A stretch of DNA of 64,000 bases from GWB2-37-7 sp942492835 (GTDB lineage Bacteria > Bacillota > Clostridia > Lutisporales > Lutisporaceae), in NCBI GenBank assembly GCA_942492835.1, contig OW818645.1, positions 3,596,001 through 3,660,000 of the forward strand, read 5' to 3'. The notes beneath the pieces were generated by a model, which worked only from the letters and a program-made list of their open reading frames with translations, did no database searches and had not been told where the DNA came from. A program made the position numbers and the translations under genes. Shown here one piece after another: positions 16,705 through 26,608 of this stretch (positions are counted from its first letter, which is position 1; each line of letters starts with the position of its first letter).

Positions 16705-17715
16705 ATGAGTATTAATTTGGCTCTAAATAAGACCGCTACTGCTAGCAGCTATGTAAAACCATTTCAACCTTCTCGTGCTGTTGATGCTAATAATCAACCT
16801 GAGTTTAGATGGATATGCAATACTTTGCCAGGATGGTTGAGCGTTGATTTGGGAGGAGCGTATTACATTAATAGATGGGTAGTTGTACATATGGGAGCAG
16901 CAGGCTGGGATAGCAGATATAACATGTCTAATTATTCTTTCCAAGGAAGTCTGGATAATACAAATTGGTTTAATTTGGACACTGTTGCTTATAATACAGC
17001 AAGTACTACTGATCGTACAATTGCTATTACTATGGTAAGGTATGTTAGGGTAGTAGTGACAGGTGGTATAACTATAAACCCTCAATTGGCTTCAATTGTT
17101 GAGTTGCAGGTTTATGAAGCAGAATCATCAACTTCGGCACTAACTGCACTTTCTACAAATGCAGGAGCCCTAATTCCAACATTTAACAAGGCGACATTAA
17201 ACTATACTTCTAATGTGGGATTTAATGTTAACACTATCACAGTTACACCTACGAAAGAGGATGTAAATGCTGTTGCTAAGGTGAATGGTGTAGTTGTAGC
17301 ACAAGGACAGGCGTCTCAAGCGATAACATTAAGTACAATGCCAGGTAATAATAACATAGATATTTTAGTAACACCTGCATTTGGACCTGTGACGACTACA
17401 TATAAGATAAATGCGGTAAGTGCGTCGAATCCGTATTTGCTGAACTTGCAGATACCCCTAAAAACAATATCCCCTACACCATTTGTTCCGAGTACACTTA
17501 TTTATAATGCTACAGTAAATAGCACTACTGCTTCTATAAAAGCTACTGCACAAGATAGTAATGCAACAATAACGATAGGTGGAGAAGTAGTAGTAAGTGG
17601 AACATTAAAAGTAGTAAACTTGGCTATAGGAGAAAATCCAATATCTATCAAGGTCGCATCTCAAATAGGTGTGGATCAGAGGATATACACGTTAATTATT
17701 ACTAGAAATTCATAG
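16705..17715 (+). CDS. Discoidin (F5/8C) plus cadherin-like beta-sandwich protein
   Basis: A 336-residue protein without a signal peptide. Residues 1-138 match a coagulation factor 5/8 C (discoidin) carbohydrate-binding domain: NLALNKTATASSYVKPFQPS, WLSVDLGGAYYINRWVV, YSFQGSLDNTNWFNL, VRYVRVVVTGG. Residues about 145-235 and 240-334 are two cadherin-like beta-sandwich repeats (ALSTNAGALIPTFNKATLNY; LLNLQIPLKTISPTPF). Such domains bind glycans at the cell surface. The missing signal peptide is odd for a surface protein and it shares that with the two collar proteins upstream, which hints at release by lysis or an unusual route. Confidence 0.8.
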   Translation: MSINLALNKTATASSYVKPFQPSRAVDANNQPEFRWICNTLPGWLSVDLGGAYYINRWVVVHMGAAGWDSRYNMSNYSFQGSLDNTNWFNLDTVAYNTASTTDRTIAITMVRYVRVVVTGGITINPQLASIVELQVYEAESSTSALTALSTNAGALIPTFNKATLNYTSNVGFNVNTITVTPTKEDVNAVAKVNGVVVAQGQASQAITLSTMPGNNNIDILVTPAFGPVTTTYKINAVSASNPYLLNLQIPLKTISPTPFVPSTLIYNATVNSTTASIKATAQDSNATITIGGEVVVSGTLKVVNLAIGENPISIKVASQIGVDQRIYTLIITRNS

Positions 17716-17738
17716 TAACTAAAGAATAATTTTTTAAA

Positions 17739-17788
17739 TAAGCACCTAAAAACGTAATTTGGTTTAGTCTGCGTTTTTTAGGTGCTTA
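17739..17788 (+). terminator. Terminator after the discoidin gene
   Basis: TAAGCACCTAAAAACG (17739-17754) pairs with CGTTTTTTAGGTGCTTA (17772-17788), a long near-perfect stem separating the collar/discoidin genes from the S-layer gene. Confidence 0.75.
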
Positions 17789-17828
17789 AAACATTGAATT
17801 TGAATTCTTAATTTTTGGGAGGAATTTT

Positions 17829-20800
17829 ATGAAATATAATTTCAAGAGATGCTTTATAGGTATTATTGTCTTGGCTATAGTAATTTGTTCAATACCTATA
17901 TTGACAAATAATGTACATGCTTTGACTTATAATGCTCCTTTGGTAGCAGATTCACTCGCTGCATACATAGATGGCGCTCCTACTGAGTTTTATGTTTATC
18001 CAGGACTATCCAATGACGATGATACATTTTATAAGGTTGGGAATAATTCAGCACTTATGGGAGTATTTCATGCTGCTTTAAAATTTGATATGTCTTCAGC
18101 TACTATGAGTGATGTTAGATATGTAAAGCTTAAGCTTCATATTAACGAGTTAAATGGTAACCCTAATGTAAGCATATATGGTACAGCTGATGATGCTTGG
18201 GATACAAACACAGGACATGAGTTCCCACTTGTTAAGCCTGACTATAATGCAGTAAATAAAAATAGTGAACCTTCTGTTAACACATATATAGGAACATTGG
18301 AGGAAGGTGGTTATAAGACATTTGATGTAACTGAAATTGCAAAGAGCACTATAGACACTTTAGACCCTATCAACCCTGCAGATCCTGTGCTAAGTTTGAT
18401 TTTTATGACTGATGATACATATGTAGATGGTGTTGATAGTTACTTTTCCTTTAACAGTATGGAAGATGCTACTACAGCTTTTCGTCCATCTCTTGAAATT
18501 ACAGAATATTCGGCTCCAACTGTTACGACAGAAGTTCCAAGTGTAGATATTGGAATTACATCAGCAACAGTTAATTGCAATATTACAGATGATGGAGGAA
18601 AGACTGTTAACGGCAAGGGTATTCAGTATAAGAAAAAAGCTGACACAGACTACATAAATGCAACTATAACTGATAGTGAAACTTCATTTAATGCTGTACT
18701 TTCTGAACTTGAACCAAACACAGAATATGTTGCAAAAGCATATGCAACAAATGAAGAAGGCACAGCTTATAGCGACCCAGTAAATTTTACTACTGATCCT
18801 GTAGCAGTAACCAATATAACGGTAACAGGAGCAGGAGATGCGACAGAGATAACAACCCTGGAAGGAACATTGCAAATGTCAGCAGCAGTACTTCCAATAG
18901 ATGCAACCAACCCAGCAGTAACCTGGACAGTAACAGAAACAACTGGAGATGCAACTACAAAAGCAACCATAAATGCAACTGGATTACTAACAGCTGTAAA
19001 AAATGGAACCGTAAGGGTAACAGCAACATCAGTAAGTACAGGAGCTATAACAGGAATCAAGAATATAACAATTACAAATAACCCAGTAGCGGTAAGCGAA
19101 ATAACAGTAACAGGAGCAGGAGATGCGACAGAGATAACAACCCTGGAAGGAACATTGCAAATGTCAGCAGCAGTACTTCCAATAGATGCAACCAACCCAG
19201 CAGTAACCTGGACAGTAACAGAAACAACTGGAGATGCAACTACAAAAGCAACAATAAGTGCAACTGGATTATTGACAGCTGTAAAAAATGGAACCGTAAG
19301 GGTAACAGCAACATCAGTAAGTACAGGAGCTATAACAGGAATAAAGAATATAGCAATTACAAATAACCCAGTAGCGGTAAGCGAAATAACAGTAACAGGA
19401 GCAGGAGATGCGACAGAGATAACAACCCTAGAAGGAACATTGCAAATGTCAGCAGCAGTACTTCCAACAGATGCAACCAACCCAGCAGTAACCTGGACAG
19501 TAACAGAAACAACTGGAGATGCAACTACAAAAGCAACAATAAGTGCAACTGGATTATTGACAGCTGTAAAAAATGGAACCGTAAGGGTAACAGCAACATC
19601 AGTAAGTACAGGAGCTATAACAGGAATCAAGAATATAACAATTACAAATAACCCAGTAGCGGTAAGCGAAATAACAGTAACAGGAGCAGGAGATGCGACA
19701 GAGATAACAACCCTGGAAGGAACATTGCAAATGTCAGCAGCAGTACTTCCAATAGATGCAACCAACCCAGCAGTAACCTGGACAGTAACAGAAACAACTG
19801 GAGATGCAACTACAAAAGCAACAATAAGTGCAACTGGATTATTGACAGCTGTAAAAAATGGAACCGTAAGGGTAACAGCAACATCAGTAAGTACAGGAGC
19901 TATAACAGGAATCAAGAATATAACAATTACAAATAACCCAGTAGCGGTAAGCGAAATAACAGTAACAGGAGCAGGAGATGCGACAGAGATAACAACCCTG
20001 GAAGGAACATTGCAAATGTCAGCAGCAGTACTTCCAATAGATGCAACCAACCCAGCAGTAACCTGGACAGTAACAGAAACAACTGGAGATGCAACTACAA
20101 AAGCAACAATAAGTGCAACTGGATTATTGACAGCTGTAAAAAATGGAACCGTAAGGGTAACAGCAACATCAGTAAGTACAGGAGCTATAACAGGAATCAA
20201 GAATATAACAATTACAAATAACCCAGTAGCGGTAAGCGAAATAACAGTAACAGGAGCAGGAGATGCGACAGAGATAACAACCCTGGAAGGAACATTGCAA
20301 ATGTCAGCAGCAGTACTTCCAACGGATGCAACCAACCCAGCAGTAACCTGGACAGTAACAGAAACAACTGGAGATGCAACTACAAAAGCAACAATAAGTG
20401 CAACTGGATTATTGACAGCTGTAAAAAATGGAACCGTAAGGGTAACAGCAACATCAGTAAGTACAGGAGCTATAACAGGAATCAAGAATATAACAATTAC
20501 AAATAACCCAGTAGCGGTAAGCGAAATAACAGTAACAGGAGCAGGAGATGCGACAGAGATAACAACCCTGGAAGGAACATTGCAAATGTCAGCAGCAGTA
20601 CTTCCAACAGATGCAACCAACCCAGCAGTAACCTGGACAGTAACAGAAACAACTGGAGATGCAACTACAAAAGCAACAATAAGTGCAACTGGATTATTGA
20701 CAGCTGTAAAAAATGGAACCGTAAGGGTAACAGCAACATCAGTAAGTACAGGAGCTATAACAGGAATCAAGAATATAACAATTACAAATAACCCAGTAGC

Positions 20801-23789
20801 GGTAAGCGAAATAACAGTAACAGGAGCAGGAGATGCGACAGAGATAACAACCCTGGAAGGAACATTGCAAATGTCAGCAGCAGTACTTCCAATAGATGCA
20901 ACCAACCCAGCAGTAACCTGGACAGTAACAGAAACAACTGGAGATGCAACTACAAAAGCAACAATAAGTGCAACTGGATTATTGACAGCTGTAAAAAATG
21001 GAACCGTAAGGGTAACAGCAACATCAGTAAGTACAGGAGCTATAACAGGAATCAAGAATATAACAATTACAAATAACCCAGTAGCGGTAAGCGAAATAAC
21101 AGTAACAGGAGCAGGAGATGCGACAGAGATAACAACCCTGGAAGGAACATTGCAAATGTCAGCAGCAGTACTTCCAACGGATGCAACCAACCCAGCAGTA
21201 ACCTGGACAGTAACAGAAACAACTGGAGATGCAACTACAAAAGCAACAATAAGTGCAACTGGATTATTGACAGCTGTAAAAAATGGAACCGTAAGGGTAA
21301 CAGCAACATCAGTAAGTACAGGAGCTATAACAGGAATCAAGAATATAACAATTACAAATAACCCAGTAGCGGTAAGCGAAATAACAGTAACAGGAGCAGG
21401 AGATGCGACAGAGATAACAACCCTGGAAGGAACATTGCAAATGTCAGCAGCAGTACTTCCAACGGATGCAACCAACCCAGCAGTAACCTGGACAGTAACA
21501 GAAACAACTGGAGATGCAACTACAAAAGCAACAATAAGTGCAACTGGATTATTGACAGCTGTAAAAAATGGAACCGTAAGGGTAACAGCAACATCAGTAA
21601 GTACAGGAGCTATAACAGGAATCAAGAATATAACAATTACAAATAACCCAGTAGCGGTAAGCGAAATAACAGTAACAGGAGCAGGAGATGCGACAGAGAT
21701 AACAACCCTGGAAGGAACATTGCAAATGTCAGCAGCAGTACTTCCAATAGATGCAACCAACCCAGCAGTAACCTGGACAGTAACAGAAACAACTGGAGAT
21801 GCAACTACAAAAGCAACAATAAGTGCAACTGGATTATTGACAGCTGTAAAAAATGGAACCGTAAGGGTAACAGCAACATCAGTAAGTACAGGAGCTATAA
21901 CAGGAATAAAGAATATAGCAATTACAAATAACCCAGTAGCGGTAAGTGAAATAACAGTAACAGGAGCAGGAGATGCGACAGAGATAACAACCCTAGAAGG
22001 AACATTGCAAATGTCAGCAGCAGTACTTCCAACAGATGCAACCAACCCAGCAGTAACCTGGACAGTAACAGAAACAACTGGAGATGCAACTACAAAAGCA
22101 ACAATAAGTGCAACTGGATTATTGACAGCTGTAAAAAATGGAACCGTAAGGGTAACAGCAACATCAGTAAGTACAGGAGCTATAACAGGAATAAAGAATA
22201 TAACAATTACAAATAACCCAGTAGCGGTAAGCGAAATAACAGTAACAGGAGCAGGAGATGCGACAGAGATAACAACCCTGGAAGGAACATTGCAAATGTC
22301 AGCAGCAGTACTTCCAACAGATGCAACCAACCCAGCAGTAATCTGGACTGTAACAGAAGACGATGGAATAACTGCAACCACAAAAGCAACCATAAGTGCA
22401 ACTGGATTATTGACTGCTAAACAAGTTGGAACAGTAAGGGTAATAGCAACTTCGGTAAGTAATGGAACAGTATTCGGAACAAAAGATATAACAATAACAA
22501 ATAATCCACCCCCAACCCCAACTACCCATACCCCAACTGACACTTCTGTTGAGGTTATTGTAAACGGCAAGGTGGAAAAGGCAGCAACTTCAGTAACAAC
22601 AACTGTTGGAGATAAAACAGTTACAACAGTAACCTTGGATGATAAAAAAATTGAGCAGAAGTTGGAAACCGAAGGGAATAACAGTAAAGTAACGATACCT
22701 GTCAATAATAATTCTGATGTTGTAATTGGACAATTAAGTGGGGCTACAGTAAAGAATATGGAATCAAAAGAAGCTGTGCTTGAAATAAAAACAGACAATG
22801 TTACTTATACTTTACCAGCATCAGAGATTAATATTGATGATGTTTCATCACAAATAGGAAATCAAGTTGAACTTAAGGATATCAAAGTAAGTATAACAAT
22901 TGCTACTCCTTCTAAGGATACAGTCAAATTTGTAGAGGATACAGCAAAAAAGAACAGCTACCAGATTGTTGTAAAACCTGTCCAATTTGAGATAGCCTGC
23001 ACAAGTGGAGGAAAAACAATTGATGTAAGCAAATTCAACGGCTATGTAGAAAGAACTGTAGCAATACCTGATGGTATAGATCCTTCTAAAATAACTACAG
23101 GGATAGTCTTAAATGCTGATGGTACCTTCTCACATGTTCCTACAACCATAATAAATTTGGACGGCAAATACTATGCTAAGATAAACAGCTTAACTAACAG
23201 CACATATTCAGTAATTTGGAACGAAACATCCTTTAAGGATATGGAAGGACACTGGGCAAAGGAAGCTGTTAATGATTTAGGCTCAAGACTTGTAATAAAC
23301 GGTGTGGACAAAGAAACCTTCAGTCCAAACAAAGATATTACAAGAGCAGAATTTGCGTCCATTGTAGTAAAGGCATTAGGACTTATGAGACCTGATACAG
23401 GCAAGAAAGTATTCAGTGATGTAAAGAGCGATGACTGGTACTATGATGCAGTAAGCATTGCTTATGAGCGAGGAATAGTCAAAGGCTACAATGGAGCCTT
23501 TAAGCCAATGGACAAAATTACAAGAGAAGAAGCAATGGCAATGCTTTCTAGGGCTATGGAGATAGCAAAGCTAGAAAATAATTTATCAGTTGATGCACAA
23601 AATACATTATTAGCTAAGTTTAATGATGGAGGGCAAGTATCTGTATGGGCGAAAGAGTCTATAGCAGCTTGTCTTAATAGTAAAATAGTTATTGGTACAG
23701 ACAATAATATTTTACCAGTCCAGAATATTACAAGAGCTGAAACTGCTGTTATAATTAGAAGAATGCTAAAAACAGCAGGACTGATATAA
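17829..23789 (+). CDS. S-layer protein with 13 Ig-like repeats and SLH anchor
   Basis: A 1986-residue secreted protein. Residues 1-32 form a signal peptide (basic start, hydrophobic core, cleavage near VHA). About 36-215 resembles a DNRLRE-type carbohydrate-binding domain (FDMSSATMSDVRYVKLKLHI). About 222-322 is fibronectin-like (SATVNCNITDDGGKTV). Residues 325-1560 are thirteen tandem BIG2-type Ig-like domains of 95 residues. A Thr-rich linker and a 200-residue beta domain follow. The C-terminus from about residue 1801 has three SLH motifs (FKDMEGHWAKEAV, FSDVKSDDWYYDAV, and the third around ITRAETAVIIRRM) that bind pyruvylated wall polymer. The repeats act as a long stalk presenting the N-terminal domains. 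GGGAGGA precedes ATG 17829. Confidence 0.92.
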   Translation: MKYNFKRCFIGIIVLAIVICSIPILTNNVHALTYNAPLVADSLAAYIDGAPTEFYVYPGLSNDDDTFYKVGNNSALMGVFHAALKFDMSSATMSDVRYVKLKLHINELNGNPNVSIYGTADDAWDTNTGHEFPLVKPDYNAVNKNSEPSVNTYIGTLEEGGYKTFDVTEIAKSTIDTLDPINPADPVLSLIFMTDDTYVDGVDSYFSFNSMEDATTAFRPSLEITEYSAPTVTTEVPSVDIGITSATVNCNITDDGGKTVNGKGIQYKKKADTDYINATITDSETSFNAVLSELEPNTEYVAKAYATNEEGTAYSDPVNFTTDPVAVTNITVTGAGDATEITTLEGTLQMSAAVLPIDATNPAVTWTVTETTGDATTKATINATGLLTAVKNGTVRVTATSVSTGAITGIKNITITNNPVAVSEITVTGAGDATEITTLEGTLQMSAAVLPIDATNPAVTWTVTETTGDATTKATISATGLLTAVKNGTVRVTATSVSTGAITGIKNIAITNNPVAVSEITVTGAGDATEITTLEGTLQMSAAVLPTDATNPAVTWTVTETTGDATTKATISATGLLTAVKNGTVRVTATSVSTGAITGIKNITITNNPVAVSEITVTGAGDATEITTLEGTLQMSAAVLPIDATNPAVTWTVTETTGDATTKATISATGLLTAVKNGTVRVTATSVSTGAITGIKNITITNNPVAVSEITVTGAGDATEITTLEGTLQMSAAVLPIDATNPAVTWTVTETTGDATTKATISATGLLTAVKNGTVRVTATSVSTGAITGIKNITITNNPVAVSEITVTGAGDATEITTLEGTLQMSAAVLPTDATNPAVTWTVTETTGDATTKATISATGLLTAVKNGTVRVTATSVSTGAITGIKNITITNNPVAVSEITVTGAGDATEITTLEGTLQMSAAVLPTDATNPAVTWTVTETTGDATTKATISATGLLTAVKNGTVRVTATSVSTGAITGIKNITITNNPVAVSEITVTGAGDATEITTLEGTLQMSAAVLPIDATNPAVTWTVTETTGDATTKATISATGLLTAVKNGTVRVTATSVSTGAITGIKNITITNNPVAVSEITVTGAGDATEITTLEGTLQMSAAVLPTDATNPAVTWTVTETTGDATTKATISATGLLTAVKNGTVRVTATSVSTGAITGIKNITITNNPVAVSEITVTGAGDATEITTLEGTLQMSAAVLPTDATNPAVTWTVTETTGDATTKATISATGLLTAVKNGTVRVTATSVSTGAITGIKNITITNNPVAVSEITVTGAGDATEITTLEGTLQMSAAVLPIDATNPAVTWTVTETTGDATTKATISATGLLTAVKNGTVRVTATSVSTGAITGIKNIAITNNPVAVSEITVTGAGDATEITTLEGTLQMSAAVLPTDATNPAVTWTVTETTGDATTKATISATGLLTAVKNGTVRVTATSVSTGAITGIKNITITNNPVAVSEITVTGAGDATEITTLEGTLQMSAAVLPTDATNPAVIWTVTEDDGITATTKATISATGLLTAKQVGTVRVIATSVSNGTVFGTKDITITNNPPPTPTTHTPTDTSVEVIVNGKVEKAATSVTTTVGDKTVTTVTLDDKKIEQKLETEGNNSKVTIPVNNNSDVVIGQLSGATVKNMESKEAVLEIKTDNVTYTLPASEINIDDVSSQIGNQVELKDIKVSITIATPSKDTVKFVEDTAKKNSYQIVVKPVQFEIACTSGGKTIDVSKFNGYVERTVAIPDGIDPSKITTGIVLNADGTFSHVPTTIINLDGKYYAKINSLTNSTYSVIWNETSFKDMEGHWAKEAVNDLGSRLVINGVDKETFSPNKDITRAEFASIVVKALGLMRPDTGKKVFSDVKSDDWYYDAVSIAYERGIVKGYNGAFKPMDKITREEAMAMLSRAMEIAKLENNLSVDAQNTLLAKFNDGGQVSVWAKESIAACLNSKIVIGTDNNILPVQNITRAETAVIIRRMLKTAGLI
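18801..22508 (+). repeat. Thirteen tandem 285-bp Ig-like (BIG2) repeats
   Basis: The motif GCAGGAGATGCGACAGAG recurs every 285 bases from 18831 to 22251 without a gap. Units 2 to 12 are almost identical at DNA level; unit 13 has diverged in its second half and is one codon longer. A marker codon (LPIDAT or LPTDAT) reads I I T I I T T I T T I T T along the array. Units 2-3 and 11-12 share rarer changes (AATAAAGAATATAGCA, then CCCTAGAAGG), which points to unequal exchange or segmental duplication. Confidence 0.95.
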
Positions 23790-23813
23790 CAAGAAAAGAA
23801 TAAAGTTTTTAAG

Positions 23814-23843
23814 AGCCAGATGCAAATAAATTTTGCATCTGGC
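23814..23843. terminator. Bidirectional terminator after the S-layer gene
   Basis: GCCAGATGCAAA (23814-23825) and TTTGCATCTGGC (23832-23843) form a perfect 12-bp stem with a T-run on both strands, serving the S-layer gene and the small minus-strand gene. Confidence 0.8.
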
Positions 23844-23845
23844 TT

Positions 23846-23938
23846 TTATATTTTATCTTTTTTATGTAGAAAATATATTATTGTAAAGCCAACAACAATA
23901 AACAATAACGTTAAAATACCTTCCCACCATAAGCTCAT
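23846..23938 (-). CDS. 30-residue single-span membrane peptide
   Basis: ATG 23938 follows a near-consensus AGGAGGAATTGTT ribosome binding site, one of the strongest in the window. The 30-residue product has a short N-terminus (MSLWWEG), one hydrophobic segment (ILTLLFIVVGFTIIYFL) and a basic tail (HKKDKI). It ends at the bidirectional terminator. Small membrane peptides of this kind may be regulators or type I toxins; neither role is shown. No antisense RNA was identified. Confidence 0.55.
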   Translation of the reverse strand: MSLWWEGILTLLFIVVGFTIIYFLHKKDKI

Positions 23939-24056
23939 AACAATTCCTCCTGAATAATATATCAATTAATGAATGAATGATATCAAAAATAGTAAAAATA
24001 ACTATATTATATATTTTGTTCAAATAAAATAAAAATAATATGAAAGTGAGATTATA

Positions 24057-24782
24057 ATGAAAACATTTGCAGAAGTCGCTATACAAACTTTTTTGTCATT
24101 CTTTTCAATATTGTTTATTACACGAATATTAGGAAGGCAACAAGTAGCACAACTAACACTGCACGAATATATTAATGGTATTACTTTTGGCTCAATAGCA
24201 GCTACTCTAGCAACAGATACAAATCAAAAAACCTGGTCTCACTTATTGGGATTAACTCTTTTTGGTGCTTTAACTTATATAATTTCTTTAGTATCTACAA
24301 AAAGCAGAAAAGTATCAAAGGTTATACAAGGTGAACCTGTAATAGTTGTACAGGATGGTAAAATATTAGAAAAGAACTTAGTAAGATTTCATTATACTAT
24401 TGATGATTTTAATCACTTGCTTAGGAAGAAGGATATATTTGATATAGAGGATGTTAAATATGGGATATTAGAGACAACAGGCGAAATAAGTGTTGTAAAG
24501 AAAGCTCAAAAAGAGAATTTAAAAGCTGAGGATCTGGAAATACAGCCTAAGCAAACAGAGCTATTGACTGATATAATTGTAACAGGAAATATCATATACG
24601 AAAATTTAATAAAAAGGAATCTATCGGTAAAATGGTTGGTTGGGCAGATACATGTGATGGGAATTAAGGATATTAAAGATATTTTTTTTGCATCGGTTGA
24701 TTCTAGTAATAAGCTTTATATAGATCGTATAGAGGACATGATTACAAAACCAACTGATATTACTGAACATGAAGACATCTAA
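24057..24782 (+). CDS. DUF421 (YetF-like) membrane protein
   Basis: A 241-residue protein with the DUF421 signature: transmembrane helices in the first 80 residues containing ITRILGRQQVAQLTLHEYI, then the cytoplasmic part with GEPVIVVQDGKILEKNLVR and DIEDVKYGILETTGEISVV. Families of this kind in Bacillus (YetF, YrbG, YdfR) include spore-membrane proteins linked to germination or lipid mobility. The biochemical role is unknown. It stands alone, divergent from the small membrane peptide. Confidence 0.88.
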   Translation: MKTFAEVAIQTFLSFFSILFITRILGRQQVAQLTLHEYINGITFGSIAATLATDTNQKTWSHLLGLTLFGALTYIISLVSTKSRKVSKVIQGEPVIVVQDGKILEKNLVRFHYTIDDFNHLLRKKDIFDIEDVKYGILETTGEISVVKKAQKENLKAEDLEIQPKQTELLTDIIVTGNIIYENLIKRNLSVKWLVGQIHVMGIKDIKDIFFASVDSSNKLYIDRIEDMITKPTDITEHEDI

Positions 24783-24891
24783 AAACAAGGTGATAATAAG
24801 ACTACTTGGATATTATATAATTTTATAATACCTAGGGGGTTGAGGCAATATAAGCAAAATGATATAATAAGTGCAATATGGAGGTGTAATA

Positions 24892-26541
24892 ATGAAAAAT
24901 ATTAAAAAATTAACTGTATTAATTCTAGCTATCTGTATGGTAATAAGTCTATTATCAGGCTGTACTTCAGTAGCTGAGGGTAAAGCACTTTATGATGCAA
25001 TCGTTAAGTCACAGTCTATAAAGTCATATCAGAATGATATGGAATTAGTTATAAGATTAGATGCAGAGGGATTAAGTGATCAGGATAAGGCTCAGTTTGA
25101 ACAAGTAAAAGCTATGTTAAATGGAGCTAAGCTCACAATGAAGATGAAACAGGCTGCAAATGCCGATAATACAGTATCTAAGGTTCAGGCTAATACAGAT
25201 ATGTATATGGCTGGAATGTCAATGAATATGGGTGTTTGGGTAGATATGGACTTAAACAGTAGCTCACCAAAATTCAAAGAGGTCATTAAACTTCCTGCAG
25301 TATTGACTGAAAGTGATCCAACAATGGCAGGTAAGGAATACATGGTAATGGATATTTTTGATATGATGAATGCTAACGGAGCCAATGATAAGTTAACAGA
25401 TATGGACTTTGAAAGTACAATGAAGCTTACAACTGAACTACAGGAAAAAACAACTGCATTTATTACTAAATACTTATTGCAATATGACCCAGGCTTCAAG
25501 CTTATAACTGATGTAGGAACAAAAAATATAGTAACTCCTGAACGAACTGTAAATGCACATGTTTACCAAGTTAAGCTTGATGACAAGACTGCTAAAAAGC
25601 TTATCAGGTATACTGTTAACAATCTCGCAGACAACAAGGATGCAATGGATTTTGTTACTGAATACATGACATTAATTCAGAAATTTTCAGCACCTACACA
25701 AGGGCTAGCAAACCCTACAGTTGAGTTTGACAAGATAATGAGTGATTTTGAAAATGAAAAACCGGGATTGCTTGCAGAGTTTAACAAGGCTATGGATCAG
25801 ATAGAGAATATTAAGTTAATAGGTGAAAAAGGAATAACTCTTGAGTATGCTATAGATGAAAACGGCTACATAGTAAGCCAGTCAGGAAGTATGGACTTCA
25901 TAATCGACATTGCACAGCTTAATAACATTGAAGGCATAAGTGACAATTATACTGACAGTACTGGAGTTTATTCTTTTGGTTTTGATTACAGTATGCTTAC
26001 ATATAATGTTAATAAGGCACTTAATATAGAAATGCCTACTTTAACATCTGCAAACTCAATAAATTATGCAGATATAATGAAAACTGTCATAATACCTGAG
26101 CCTGCTAAAGCTCAAAAAGCAACACCAACTACTTCAAAGGTATTGGTAAACGGTAAAGCAGTCTCTTTTGATGCTTATACAATAGATGGAAATAACTATT
26201 TTAAACTTCGTGACCTTGCAAAAATAGTGAAGGGGACAGGAAAGCAGTTTGAAGTTACTTGGAATGGAGAAAAAAGAGCTATAAATCTTATTTCAAACAA
26301 AGCTTACACATTAATCGGAAGTGAGATGGCTAAAGGTGATGGTAAAGAAAAAACACCAATAGTAAATACTTCAAGAATTTATAAAGATGGAGTAGAAGTA
26401 TCACTAATTGCCTATACAATAAATGGCAACAATTATTTTAAGCTACGTGATGTTGCTCAGTCCTTTAATATAGGAATTACTTGGAACGAAGCAGCTAGAA
26501 CAATAGGTATTGATACAACTACGGGATACGTTGCTCCATAA
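24892..26541 (+). CDS. Stalk-domain (copper amine oxidase N-like) lipoprotein
   Basis: A 549-residue lipoprotein. ATG 24892 follows GGAGGTG; the upstream ATG at 24871 has none. The signal peptide ends in the lipobox LLSGC near residue 24, so it is exported and anchored by lipid. The long middle part (about 30-400) is a helical and beta region of unknown fold, resembling LppX-like lipoprotein carriers in organisation only. The C-terminus carries two copies of the amine-oxidase-N/stalk repeat (VLVNGKAVSFDAYTIDGNNY then YFKLRDLAKIVKG; and VEVSLIAYTINGNNYFKLRD). A terminator follows. Confidence 0.8.
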   Translation: MKNIKKLTVLILAICMVISLLSGCTSVAEGKALYDAIVKSQSIKSYQNDMELVIRLDAEGLSDQDKAQFEQVKAMLNGAKLTMKMKQAANADNTVSKVQANTDMYMAGMSMNMGVWVDMDLNSSSPKFKEVIKLPAVLTESDPTMAGKEYMVMDIFDMMNANGANDKLTDMDFESTMKLTTELQEKTTAFITKYLLQYDPGFKLITDVGTKNIVTPERTVNAHVYQVKLDDKTAKKLIRYTVNNLADNKDAMDFVTEYMTLIQKFSAPTQGLANPTVEFDKIMSDFENEKPGLLAEFNKAMDQIENIKLIGEKGITLEYAIDENGYIVSQSGSMDFIIDIAQLNNIEGISDNYTDSTGVYSFGFDYSMLTYNVNKALNIEMPTLTSANSINYADIMKTVIIPEPAKAQKATPTTSKVLVNGKAVSFDAYTIDGNNYFKLRDLAKIVKGTGKQFEVTWNGEKRAINLISNKAYTLIGSEMAKGDGKEKTPIVNTSRIYKDGVEVSLIAYTINGNNYFKLRDVAQSFNIGITWNEAARTIGIDTTTGYVAP

Positions 26542-26562
26542 ATATATAAAAGGTAAGCAGCA

Positions 26563-26608
26563 AGAAAAAGGAATTAGTAACCATGTAAGGTTGCTAATTC
26601 CTTTTTCT
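26563..26608 (+). terminator. Terminator of the stalk-domain lipoprotein gene
   Basis: AGAAAAAGGAATTAGTAACC and GGTTGCTAATTCCTTTTTCT form a nearly perfect 20-bp stem with a 6-base loop, followed by TATGTTTTA. Confidence 0.8.

Noticed and set aside
19081..22200. CRISPR-like array
   Set aside because: The 285-base repeats are contiguous and fully coding, with no spacers.
18767..22798. 1343-codon open frame on the minus strand
   Set aside because: It is an antisense shadow of the Ig-like repeats; its length comes from repeating a stop-free 285-base unit, and it has no ribosome binding site or recognisable protein.
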